Origin: Ottowia oryzae
Lineage (GTDB): Bacteria > Pseudomonadota > Gammaproteobacteria > Burkholderiales > Burkholderiaceae_C
NCBI RefSeq assembly: GCF_003008535.1
Contig: NZ_CP027666.1
Location: forward strand, 310,001-374,000
DNA length: 64,000 nucleotides
Reading direction: 5' to 3'
Shown here piece by piece: positions 26,364 through 34,299 of this stretch. Below the pieces are notes generated by a model that was given only the letters and a program-made list of their open reading frames with translations, did no database searches and was not told the origin of the DNA. Within the stretch, counting starts at the first letter, position 1. The number at the start of each line of letters is the position of its first letter. Position numbers and translations under genes: made by a program.

Positions 26364-26963
26364 ATTGGCCAACTCGACGGCCGATTTGACCTCCATCTTT
26401 TCGAACACGCGCGCGCGGTGCACCTCTACGGTGCGCACGCTGATGCCCAGCTCGTCGGCGATCAGTTTGTTGGGGCGGCCGTCGGCCACCAGGCGCATCA
26501 CATCGCGTTCACGCTCGGTCAGCTCGTGCGTGCGGGCGCGCACGGCGCGCTGCACCGCCAGCTGAGCCATGCGCTCGCGCGAGACGGCCAGCGCCTGCTC
26601 GACGCGGTCGACCAGGGCGTTGTCGGAAAACGGCTTTTCGCAAAAGTCGAAAGCCCCGCGCTTGACGGTGTCCACCGCCGTGGGCACGTCGGCGTGGCCG
26701 GTCAGAAAGATCACGGGCCAGGCGTGGGCGATGCCGCGCTCGGACAGCCGCTCGAACAGCGCCAGCCCGCTCAGCCCCGGCATGCGCACGTCCAGCAGGA
26801 TGCAGCCGGGCGCCATGGGCTCGTCGTGCCCGCGCGCGGCCTCGAAGGCCTCGGCGCTGTCATACGCCTCCGACAGCAAACGGCGCGAACGCAGCAGCCA
26901 CGCCATGGCGTCACGGACGCTGGCGTCGTCGTCGATGATGTAGACGGTGGAATCCTGGGGCAT
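26346..26963 (-). CDS. FixJ-type two-component response regulator
   Basis: Response regulator of 205 residues. The receiver domain (residues about 1-125) has the acidic cluster IIDDD, the phospho-acceptor D58 in CILLDVRMPG, the conserved Thr in IFLTGHAD and Lys in FCEKPFSD. The C-terminal LuxR-type helix-turn-helix is LTERERDVMRLVADGRPNKL followed by IADELGISVRTVEVHRARVF. It controls unknown genes; no sensor kinase is adjacent. Its stop and last residues fall within a dispersed-repeat copy. Confidence 0.9.
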   Translation of the reverse strand: MPQDSTVYIIDDDASVRDAMAWLLRSRRLLSEAYDSAEAFEAARGHDEPMAPGCILLDVRMPGLSGLALFERLSERGIAHAWPVIFLTGHADVPTAVDTVKRGAFDFCEKPFSDNALVDRVEQALAVSRERMAQLAVQRAVRARTHELTERERDVMRLVADGRPNKLIADELGISVRTVEVHRARVFEKMEVKSAVELANLLQKI

Positions 26964-27252
26964 GGACTGAAAGGGGCGAGCGGTTTGCGGTGGCGCAACA
27001 CCTGTTCGCCATGTCGGCCACGCGGCTGCCTGGCGGGCGGCGGATGGTCTTCAGAGGCGCCATTATGCGGCGAGGCGGCCGCTCGCGTTGACGGGCCTTG
27101 CCGCAGTTTCCGCGCCTGTCCGACATCGGCCGCCGCCGTCGTATGCCAAGCTAGCCCGGGTATCGGGCGCGCACCCTGCGGGTGCCGCGACCGTGCAGTA
27201 CCCACGGGCGGCGCACCCGCCACCCACCCATTCACTTGATTGATCACACACC

Positions 27253-28491
27253 ATGGCACTGACCCACTTCCCCCTGCGGCCCCGACGATGGGCACGACCC
27301 GCTGGCCGCGCCGCGCACCGTGCCACCGCCGCCGTGGCCGCATCGCTCGTGCTGCTGCTAAGCGCCTGCGGTGGCGGCGACGACAACGATGGCAACGACG
27401 GCGGCAACACGCCAGCGGCCCGTAACCCGGGCGACCTGGTGGCCGCGCAGGCCATCAACCAGATTTCGGTGGCCGACATCAACGCCGCGCTCAACGCGCC
27501 CGACAGCAAGGTGCAAGGCAAGGTAACGCCGCTGTACGCCGTCAACTCCTACCGGCTGACGTACCTGACCACCGACAAGGACGGCGTGACCACCACCGCT
27601 TCAGGCCTGGTCAGCGTGCCCGTCAAACCGACCGGCGCGCGCAGCCCCATCATCAGCTACCAGCACGCGACCACCTTCCACGACGACCAGGCGCCCAGCA
27701 ACAAGGTAGAGGCGGTTGAGCCGCCGCTGGTGCTGGCCTCGCTGGGGTACATCGTGGTGGCCGCCGATTACGTGGGCTTTGGCGCGGCCAAGGGGCAGGT
27801 GCACCCCTACCTGATTGCAGCACCCACCGCCAATGCCGTGGTCAACATGCTGCAGGCCACCGACACGTGGCGAGCCAGCAGCGGCGTGGCCGACAACGGC
27901 CAGCTGTTTCTGGCAGGGTATTCGGAAGGCGGTTACGCCACCATGGCGGCGCACCGCGCCATCCAGCTGGCCAACGGCGCACTGGCCCAACGTGTGAAGG
28001 CCGCCGTGCCCGGTGCGGGCCCTTACGACGTGGTCGAAACGCTGGATGCGCAACTGGACAGGGTTGGCAAGCTGTTCCCGCCACTGGGCGCGGTGCTGGA
28101 CCCAGGCCGGCTGTCGAAGCTGCCGGAAAGCGTGCGCATCGAAGTGCGCAACCTGCTGATGAAGCAGATGGTGCCTGATGACGGCGACGTTGCTTACCAG
28201 ACGCTCTTTCTGGACCGCTACATCGCTGACGAGCGCGAAACGCTGGCGCGAGAGCACAGCGTGCATCTGGGCTGGGCGCCCACCGTGCCGGTGTACCTGT
28301 TCCACGGGCGGCTGGATTTGACGGTGCCCTACTCAGCATCCACCTCGGCCCTGAGCGCGCTGCGCGCCGCTGGCGCTCCAGCTGTGACGCTGACCGATTG
28401 CACGACAGGCAAGCTCGGCCATCTGGACTGTGTGCCCGAGTATTTCCACTTCGCCGTCACCCGCCTGGGGCAGATCGCCACAGACCTCTGA
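27253..28491 (+). CDS. Secreted alpha/beta hydrolase lipoprotein (lipase-like)
   Basis: Predicted surface or periplasmic hydrolase of 412 residues. The N-terminal signal ends in a lipobox, LLLSACGGG (about residues 33-41), then a Gly/Asp/Asn-rich linker. The nucleophile elbow is GYSEGG (S224); D355 in HGRLDLTVPY and H390 in KLGHLDC are likely triad partners. The order resembles the secretory lipase (LIP) family. Start 27253 follows a 289-base gene-free stretch. A strong terminator sits 11 bases after the stop. The substrate is unknown; short-chain esters or polyesters are plausible. Confidence 0.82.
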   Translation: MALTHFPLRPRRWARPAGRAAHRATAAVAASLVLLLSACGGGDDNDGNDGGNTPAARNPGDLVAAQAINQISVADINAALNAPDSKVQGKVTPLYAVNSYRLTYLTTDKDGVTTTASGLVSVPVKPTGARSPIISYQHATTFHDDQAPSNKVEAVEPPLVLASLGYIVVAADYVGFGAAKGQVHPYLIAAPTANAVVNMLQATDTWRASSGVADNGQLFLAGYSEGGYATMAAHRAIQLANGALAQRVKAAVPGAGPYDVVETLDAQLDRVGKLFPPLGAVLDPGRLSKLPESVRIEVRNLLMKQMVPDDGDVAYQTLFLDRYIADERETLAREHSVHLGWAPTVPVYLFHGRLDLTVPYSASTSALSALRAAGAPAVTLTDCTTGKLGHLDCVPEYFHFAVTRLGQIATDL

Positions 28492-28503
28492 GGCGGCAGG
28501 CAA

Positions 28504-28545
28504 GAAAAAAGCCCTTGGTTGAATCAAACCAAGGGCTTTTTATTT
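28504..28545. terminator. Bidirectional intrinsic terminator shared by the lipase and tRNA-Phe
   Basis: AAAAAAGCCCTTGGTT, loop GAATCA, AACCAAGGGCTTTTTATTT. The 10-bp stem has A and T tracts on both sides. It ends the rightward hydrolase gene and the leftward tRNA-Phe gene, whose CCA end lies at 28545. Confidence 0.93.
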
Positions 28546-28620
28546 GGTGGCCTGGGACGGAATCGAACCATCGACACGCGGATTTTCAATCCGCTGCTCT
28601 ACCAACTGAGCTACCGGGCC
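28545..28620 (-). tRNA. tRNA-Phe (GAA)
   Basis: Read leftward, the 76 bases start GGCCCGGTAGCTCAGTTGGT and end with an encoded CCA. The anticodon arm is GCGGA-TTGAAAA-TCCGC, giving GAA. The T arm GATGG-TTCGATT-CCGTC folds normally. The acceptor stem pairs GGCCCGG with CCAGGCC, leaving a C5-A68 mismatch. Elsewhere the gene looks normal. It is followed at once by the shared terminator. Confidence 0.95.
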
Positions 28621-28656
28621 GTTAAGCGACGAATTCTATCACCAAGTTTGGCCGAA

Positions 28657-29376
28657 TCAGACAGCGGCGTTTCCGCGACGTCCGCGCGACAGATCGACAC
28701 CCAGCTGCTTGAGCTTGCGATACAGGTGCGTGCGCTCCAGGCCGGTCTTCTCCGCCACGCGGGTCATCGAGCCGCCTTCCTTGGCCAGATGGAATTCGAA
28801 ATAGGCCTTCTCGAAGGCATCGCGCGCGTCGCGCAGCGGCTTGTCCAGCTCGAACGTGCGTTGCCCCTGCGGGCCCAGATCGGCAATGGTGGGCAACGAT
28901 TGCCCGCCGGTCATGGCCGCTTCCACCGTCAGATCTGCTGCGTGAGTGGTCACCGCGGCACCCACGGCCAGCTCGGCCACCTCCATGACGGGCGCGCTGC
29001 GTGGCGCAGAGGGCTCGCGCGTCAAGGCGGCATCAACAGCCTTCAGAAGCTTCTGCAGCGTGATGGGCTTTTCAAGAAACGACATCGCGCCGATGCGCGT
29101 GGCTTCGACCGCCGTGTCGATGGTGGCGTGGCCACTCATCATGATGACCGGCATGGTCAGCATGCCGGTGCCGCGCCATTCCTTGAGCAGCGTGACGCCA
29201 TCGGTGTCGGGCATCCAGATGTCGAGCAGAACCAGGTCGGGGCGCCCGATCTGACGTGCCGATCTGGCCTGGGCCGCGTTCTCGGCCAACTCCACTGTAT
29301 GCCCCTCGTCGTTGAGGATGTCAGACAGAAGATCTCGGATGCCGAGTTCGTCGTCAACGACGAGGATATTGGCCAT
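28657..29376 (-). CDS. NtrX-like response regulator lacking the AAA+ domain
   Basis: Response regulator of 239 residues. The receiver has the phospho-acceptor D52 in LVLLDIWMPDTDG, plus MSGHATIDTAV and FLEKPITLQKLL. A linker of about 75 residues leads to a C-terminal Fis-type helix-turn-helix (GGSMTRVAEKTGLERTHLYR followed by KLKQLGVDLS). The central sigma54-activating ATPase domain found in typical NtrX is missing. The short form seems usual in this lineage. It follows the NtrY-like kinase by 44 bases and completes that two-component pair. Confidence 0.88.
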   Translation of the reverse strand: MANILVVDDELGIRDLLSDILNDEGHTVELAENAAQARSARQIGRPDLVLLDIWMPDTDGVTLLKEWRGTGMLTMPVIMMSGHATIDTAVEATRIGAMSFLEKPITLQKLLKAVDAALTREPSAPRSAPVMEVAELAVGAAVTTHAADLTVEAAMTGGQSLPTIADLGPQGQRTFELDKPLRDARDAFEKAYFEFHLAKEGGSMTRVAEKTGLERTHLYRKLKQLGVDLSRGRRGNAAV

Positions 29377-29420
29377 GTTGGAGACTGCTTCCCTTCAATG
29401 CAACTGAAATCGTCCGCGGG

Positions 29421-31712
29421 TCACGCGGGCGCTGGCTCGAATGATAACGACACTTGCGCACCGACCACGCGGCCGTCATGAAGTCGATTCGAAACATCAA
29501 TGCGCGCGCCGTGTTCTTCGGCGATCTTCTTGACCACCGCCAGGCCCAGGCCCGTGCCCTTGGCCTTGGTGGTGACATATGGCTCGAACACGCGCTTGAG
29601 AATGGCGTCCGTGAAGCCGTGCCCGGCATCAACTACGCTCATGCGCACACGGCCTGAAGCCTCGGCCCAATGCGTGCGGATCATCACTGCGGTATCCGCC
29701 GAGGGCACGCCTTCGTTGTCCTGCGTGGCGTCCAGAGCGTTTTGAACCAGGTTGTGGATCACCTGACGCAGCTGCTGGGCATCGCCCATGATCCTTGGGC
29801 AACGCGCGTCCGGCTCGAACCGCAGCGCAGGCCCGTTCGCCCTCGTCGCGTCAGCGTGGCTGCCATACAGGTGCAGCACCTCGCCGATCAGCTCGTTCAG
29901 ATCAACCGGCTGCAGCTGCGCGGTGGGCAGGCGGGCGTAATCACGGAATTCGTTGACCAGCCGCTGCATGGCGTCCACCTGGTCAACAATGGTTCGCACG
30001 GACTTGGTCAGCACCGCGCGGTCGGCAGGCTCCAGTTTGTCGTTCAGGCGGCGCTCCAGCCGCTCGGCAGACAGTTGGATGGGCGTCAACGGGTTCTTGA
30101 TTTCATGCGCCAAGCGGCGCGCCACTTCACCCCAGGCTTGTGATCGCTGGGCAGACACGACTTCGGTGATGTCGTCAAACACCAGCAGGCGCAAGCCGTC
30201 CGGCATGGCGGCGCCGCGCGCCAGCAGGGAGATCGCCTCGGTCGCCACGCCACCGCCGCCGTGCCCATACAACTCGAACTGGTGCTGCCAGTGGTCGAGC
30301 CCATGCTCCAGGCGCTCGCCCTCGAACAGCTCGAATTGCGACGCAACTTCTTGCGCAAACTGGTCCAGGCCCGGCAGATCGCCCAACGACCGACCGGTAT
30401 AGGCCGCCATGGGCAGGCGCAGCACGCGCGTCGCGCCCGGGTTGGTGGACTGAATGGTGCCCTGCGCGTCCAGCACGATCACGCCGGCAGTGAGGTTGTC
30501 GAGAATGGTCTGAAGGTTGGTGCGCGCGGCCACCGCCTCGCGCATACTGGTGTCGGCGATCGCTCGGGCATCGGCCAATTGCTGCGTCATGTCGGCGAAC
30601 GACCGCGTCAGGCCAACCAGCTCGTCGCGCCCCTGCATGACCAGCTTGGGTGTCAGGTCTCCGGCCGCCACCTGGCGCACGCCATCCGCAATCATCAGCA
30701 GAGGTGTGGCCAATTGCTTGCCGAGCATGACCGCCAGCAGAACGGCGCTGAACACGGCAAGAAACAGTGTGAGCGTCAACGTGCCGATGTACATGCGGCG
30801 CAGGCCATCGCGGCCCAGCGCACGCTCCTGATACTCACGGTTGGCCTCCTGCACCGCCAGCGCATCGGCCACCAACGCCGAGGGCAAAGGCTGGACGGCC
30901 TGCAGCAAACGCTGCTCGCTCACCAGCCCCACGGAACGCGACGTGACCAGAACCAGCGCGCGGATGCGCGGCTGACCTGCCGAGGGCGACTGGGGGTTAC
31001 CCACATCGTCCAGCCCTTCGATCAAGGTCGATACGCCTTGCGTGCGCAGATTGCGCATGAGCTGGGCAGAGGGCCGCTCGGGCGTCAGATCAAACCGAGA
31101 CTGCCCCGCGCTGGCAATCAGCCGGCCGGAGCTGCTCCACAACGTGGCGTCCGTCGCACCCAGCTGAGTACGAATTTGGTCCAACGGCAGCGCGGCCAAT
31201 GCATCCGGCGTGTCGGCCAAGGCAGAGGACGCAGCGCGCAGCTGATTGCCGAAGTCGCGCGCCTGTGTGTCCAACGAGGTTCTCGCCAGGGTCAAGCCCG
31301 AGTCCAGCGCGCCCTCCACCTTGACGTCAAACCACGATTCGATCGAGCGCGAAACAAACTGAAACGAAACCGTATATATCAGCAGGCCAGGCAAGACACC
31401 GACCAGCGCGAAGATGGCTGCCAGCTTGATCAGCAGGCGACTGCCGAACTTGCCCTTGCGCAACCGCGTGAAGAGTCGATAGACGCCCCAAAGAATGACC
31501 AGGGCCAGCCCGGTCGCCACCACAACGTTGACAACAAACAGCCGCGCGTAGTGCTGCTCGTAAAGCTCTCGGTTGTTCGTGGCCTGAGCGAGCAAGAACA
31601 CCAGCACCAGGCCCAGCCCGACCAGCACCGCAATCGCAGTCCACAGCGCCCAGCGCGAGCCCGCCGTGCGCGCAGCGGTGCGCTGTGCGACCGGCCCGCC
31701 GCCGCTGTTCAC
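29421..31712 (-). CDS. NtrY-like membrane sensor histidine kinase
   Basis: Sensor kinase of 763 residues. Three N-terminal membrane segments (WTAIAVLVGLGLVLVFLLA; VVVATGLALVILWGVY; LAAIFALVGVLPGLLIYTV) precede a periplasmic sensing region. A fourth segment (TLTLFLAVFSAVLLAVML) leads to a HAMP domain (ATPLLMIADGVRQVAAGDL) and a PAS-like region. The phosphorylated His is about 536 in RRLAHEIKNPLTPIQLSAER. The ATPase has GHGFTDAILKRVFEPYVTTK and GTGLGLAVVKK. Start is GTG at 31712, overlapping the DUF4390 stop by GTGA. With the short NtrX it makes a nitrogen- or redox-type system; its signal is unknown. Confidence 0.9.
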   Translation of the reverse strand: MNSGGGPVAQRTAARTAGSRWALWTAIAVLVGLGLVLVFLLAQATNNRELYEQHYARLFVVNVVVATGLALVILWGVYRLFTRLRKGKFGSRLLIKLAAIFALVGVLPGLLIYTVSFQFVSRSIESWFDVKVEGALDSGLTLARTSLDTQARDFGNQLRAASSALADTPDALAALPLDQIRTQLGATDATLWSSSGRLIASAGQSRFDLTPERPSAQLMRNLRTQGVSTLIEGLDDVGNPQSPSAGQPRIRALVLVTSRSVGLVSEQRLLQAVQPLPSALVADALAVQEANREYQERALGRDGLRRMYIGTLTLTLFLAVFSAVLLAVMLGKQLATPLLMIADGVRQVAAGDLTPKLVMQGRDELVGLTRSFADMTQQLADARAIADTSMREAVAARTNLQTILDNLTAGVIVLDAQGTIQSTNPGATRVLRLPMAAYTGRSLGDLPGLDQFAQEVASQFELFEGERLEHGLDHWQHQFELYGHGGGGVATEAISLLARGAAMPDGLRLLVFDDITEVVSAQRSQAWGEVARRLAHEIKNPLTPIQLSAERLERRLNDKLEPADRAVLTKSVRTIVDQVDAMQRLVNEFRDYARLPTAQLQPVDLNELIGEVLHLYGSHADATRANGPALRFEPDARCPRIMGDAQQLRQVIHNLVQNALDATQDNEGVPSADTAVMIRTHWAEASGRVRMSVVDAGHGFTDAILKRVFEPYVTTKAKGTGLGLAVVKKIAEEHGARIDVSNRLHDGRVVGAQVSLSFEPAPA

Positions 31713-32335
31713 CGGATCGACTCCTGGGTCAAATCCACCGTGCGGTCGACACCAACGGTCCAGCTCGCTTGACCGGGCGAGCCCAGCTGGATGGTTCGCG
31801 GTAGCTGGGATGAATCCAAGCGGAACTGAAACCGCAGGCTTTGCTTGCTGCCCGAATCCATGTCGGCCGAAGATGCGATCTTCCAGCGCGAGAAGCGCCC
31901 TACCGACGACATCACCTCCGCCAACGTGTCGTAATGCTGGGTGAGGCTGACCCCCAACCCGGCGTTGGTCAACGGTTCGCTGGACGTGTTCAAGCGCCAG
32001 CGCCGGGTAAGCGGCATGTAGGCGACGCGCATGTAGCGCTGCGACGCCGACACACGCTGATCCGTCCAGTACCAGCGCTCGCGCATCACCGTGGCGTCGG
32101 CCACGAAGTGGATGGGGATGCCTTTGTCCAGCGCCTCCTCTACCGCGCCGGGCAAGCGGATGTTCAGCCGCGCGCTCAACAGCAGGCCTTCATCGGTGCG
32201 CTCGACGCGCAGGCTCTCCAGATCGGCGTTCTGCGCGCTTGCGGCCACGGGCAGCGCCAGTGCGCAGGCGAGCGCCAGCCACCGCAAGGGGCGGTCAACC
32301 CGGGCGCTTGGCCAGAAGTGCGTAATAGAAACCAT
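31709..32335 (-). CDS. DUF4390 domain secreted protein
   Basis: Exported protein of about 208 residues. The start is uncertain: ATG 32335 (MVSITHFWPSARVDRPLRW) or ATG 32350; both overlap the 3' end of rsmB. A signal peptide follows (WLALACALALPVAASAQ). The DUF4390 pattern is visible in ESLRVERTDEGLLLSARLNI, GIPIHFVADATVMRERWYWT and RYMRVAYMPLTRRWRLN. The stop overlaps the ntrY start by four bases. The family often sits between rsmB and ntrY and is of unknown function. Confidence 0.82.
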   Translation of the reverse strand: MVSITHFWPSARVDRPLRWLALACALALPVAASAQNADLESLRVERTDEGLLLSARLNIRLPGAVEEALDKGIPIHFVADATVMRERWYWTDQRVSASQRYMRVAYMPLTRRWRLNTSSEPLTNAGLGVSLTQHYDTLAEVMSSVGRFSRWKIASSADMDSGSKQSLRFQFRLDSSQLPRTIQLGSPGQASWTVGVDRTVDLTQESIR

Positions 32336-33641
32336 CGTCACAGCGCGCATTCTCGCCTGTCGCCGGAATACCCCCCGAGTCGCCCCTGGGCAGCAGATGC
32401 CCCGGGGAGGGCAACGCCTGCGCCTCGGGGTGCTGCGCGACGAATGCCTGGACTCGGCCCTCACCCTCCTCCCGAAATACGGAGCAAGTGACGTAGAGCA
32501 TTCGCCCGCCTGGCGCCAGCAAAGGCCACAACGCCTCCAGCAACCCCGCCTGCAGCGCGGCCAGCGCGGCAATGTCGGTCTGCCTGCGGAGCCAACGGAT
32601 GTCCGGATGGCGGCGCACGATGCCCGAGGCACTGCAGGGCGCGTCCAGCATGATGCGGTCGAATGCGCGCCCATCCCACCAGTCGGCCGGCTTGGCTGCG
32701 TCGGCCACGCGAACGTCTGCGTGCAGCCCCAGGCGGGTCAGCGTTTCGCCGATGCGCGCTGCGCGCACGGCATCGACTTCCAGCGCCGTGACCTGCGCGT
32801 CGGGGTGCAGCTCCAGCATGTGAGCGGTCTTGCCGCCGGGCGCAGCGCAGGCGTCCAAAATGCGCGGCGCTTGCGTGCCCAGGTCCGCCATCAGCAACGG
32901 CGCTGCTCTTTGCGCCGCCGCCGACTGCACCGAAACGCGCCCTTCAGCAAAGCCAGGAATCGCCGCCACGGGCATCGGCCGTGCGAGTTGAATGGCCGCT
33001 TCTCCCACCGGCGCTGCAGCAATATCGTGCGCCGCCAAATCGGCCATCGCCTCATCCAGCGTGCTTCGCAGAACGTTCACGCGCAACACGATGGGCGCGG
33101 GGTGTTGGCTCTGCCCCAATATCGTTTGCCAGTCTTTTGGATGGTCGGACCGAAGTTGCTTGACCCACCACGCCGGATAGTTCCAGCGCGCCACCGGGTC
33201 GTTGGCCACCCGCTGGAGCAGGCCCTCCCGCTCTTTCGACAGACGCCGGATGCACGCGTTGATCAGCCCCGCCTGGTTGCGTGTGTCGCGGCCTCGCTTG
33301 GCGGCCTCTACCGCTTGATCCGCCAGAGTGTGCAGCGCGTAGCGCTCAGCGCCCGGCGCCAGCATTAGCGCCAGCACGGAACACAGCAGCGCATCCGCAG
33401 GTGCGGGGGGGCGACGCGGCACCAGCTGGCTGCGCACAGCAGTGGCCAAGCCCAGCCCACGCAATACCTCGAACGTCAGTGCCTGAACGCCCGAGCGCAG
33501 TTCGCCCGGCACCTGGTTCAGCTGCGTGGCCAGGGATTGGCCGGCCATTACGCCCTGCACGAGCTTGGCCGTCCACTGCAGTTGCCGCCACAAAGGCGGC
33601 CCATGCGGCGTGGTGGCCTGGGCTTCGGTTTGAACAGACAT
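32295..33641 (-). CDS. rsmB: 16S rRNA m5C967 methyltransferase RsmB
   Basis: Methylates C967 of 16S rRNA; 448 residues. The N-terminal NusB-like RNA-binding domain (about 1-170) is followed by the Rossmann methyltransferase. Motifs are LDACAAPGGKTAHMLEL for S-adenosylmethionine, MLDAPCSASGIVRRHPDIRW with one catalytic Cys and TCSVFREEGE with the other. It lies one base after the LemA-like gene and overlaps the DUF4390 gene, so it is part of one transcript with ntrY-ntrX. Confidence 0.95.
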   Translation of the reverse strand: MSVQTEAQATTPHGPPLWRQLQWTAKLVQGVMAGQSLATQLNQVPGELRSGVQALTFEVLRGLGLATAVRSQLVPRRPPAPADALLCSVLALMLAPGAERYALHTLADQAVEAAKRGRDTRNQAGLINACIRRLSKEREGLLQRVANDPVARWNYPAWWVKQLRSDHPKDWQTILGQSQHPAPIVLRVNVLRSTLDEAMADLAAHDIAAAPVGEAAIQLARPMPVAAIPGFAEGRVSVQSAAAQRAAPLLMADLGTQAPRILDACAAPGGKTAHMLELHPDAQVTALEVDAVRAARIGETLTRLGLHADVRVADAAKPADWWDGRAFDRIMLDAPCSASGIVRRHPDIRWLRRQTDIAALAALQAGLLEALWPLLAPGGRMLYVTCSVFREEGEGRVQAFVAQHPEAQALPSPGHLLPRGDSGGIPATGENARCDDGFYYALLAKRPG

Positions 33642-33642
33642 C

Positions 33643-34227
33643 TCAGCGCGCCTCCGTCATGCGCGACAAGGACCCCACAGGCGCAAAGCCACACGCTTTG
33701 GCCAGCAGCCACGCGGGAAACATGGCGATCTCACGGTTGTAGGCCGCAGCCGCCTCGTTGTAGGCAGCACGCAGGGGCATGGCCTGGTGTAACTGGCGCA
33801 TCCAGCGCTCCTGCAGGCGCTCGGCAGAGGGCACGGCGTCGGCTGGCACGGCGTCGACCAAAGCGGCCGCCCAGGCGGCGCGGAGCGCTTCGTGGGCCAT
33901 CACCAGGCTGGCCATGCTGGGAACATCGGTGGCGGCCCGGCGCGCCTGCGCCAAAGCGGCTGAAAACTGTTCGCTGGCGGCCTGCAAGCGCGTCCACGCA
34001 GCGGTGCCGCCGTCCTGCAACTCACCTGGCGAAGTCTTCAGCCCGCCCCGAAACGCTTCGGGCATGGACGCCTGCACAAGCACCACCTGCCGCATCAGCT
34101 GCTCGTCGAGCACGGAAAAGCTCGTGCGCGTTGCGGCGCGAAGGCGAACGAGGCGGTTGTACGCGCCCACGCCCCAGAAAAAGACGATGGCGGCAGCCGC
34201 GGCGATCCAGATGCTTGATGTGCCCAT
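33643..34227 (-). CDS. LemA-like membrane protein
   Basis: Protein of 194 residues with an N-terminal membrane segment (IWIAAAAAIVFFWGVGAYN) and a long helical body. The pattern GAYNRLVRLRAATRTSFSVL and, near the end, YNREIAMFPAWLLAKACGF resembles the LemA family (YN-L motif; YN...FP...), though it is divergent. LemA proteins are of unclear function. It starts just after the rpoC terminator and is the first gene of the run through rsmB to ntrX. Its promoter must lie in the 72 bases between 34228 and 34299 or within rpoC. Confidence 0.6.
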   Translation of the reverse strand: MGTSSIWIAAAAAIVFFWGVGAYNRLVRLRAATRTSFSVLDEQLMRQVVLVQASMPEAFRGGLKTSPGELQDGGTAAWTRLQAASEQFSAALAQARRAATDVPSMASLVMAHEALRAAWAAALVDAVPADAVPSAERLQERWMRQLHQAMPLRAAYNEAAAAYNREIAMFPAWLLAKACGFAPVGSLSRMTEAR

Positions 34228-34235
34228 GAATTTGT

Positions 34236-34280
34236 ATAAAAAAGCGCCCGCGCCGCTGAATGCACAACGGCCGGGCGCTC
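34236..34280 (-). terminator. Intrinsic terminator after rpoC
   Basis: Read leftward: GCGCCCGGCCG, loop, CGGCGCGGGCGC, TTTTTTATA. The stem has a short bulge and is followed by a six-T run. It closes the tRNA-tuf-secE-nusG-rplKAJL-rpoBC cluster. Confidence 0.92.
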
Positions 34281-34299
34281 CTATAAACGCAGCAGATTG

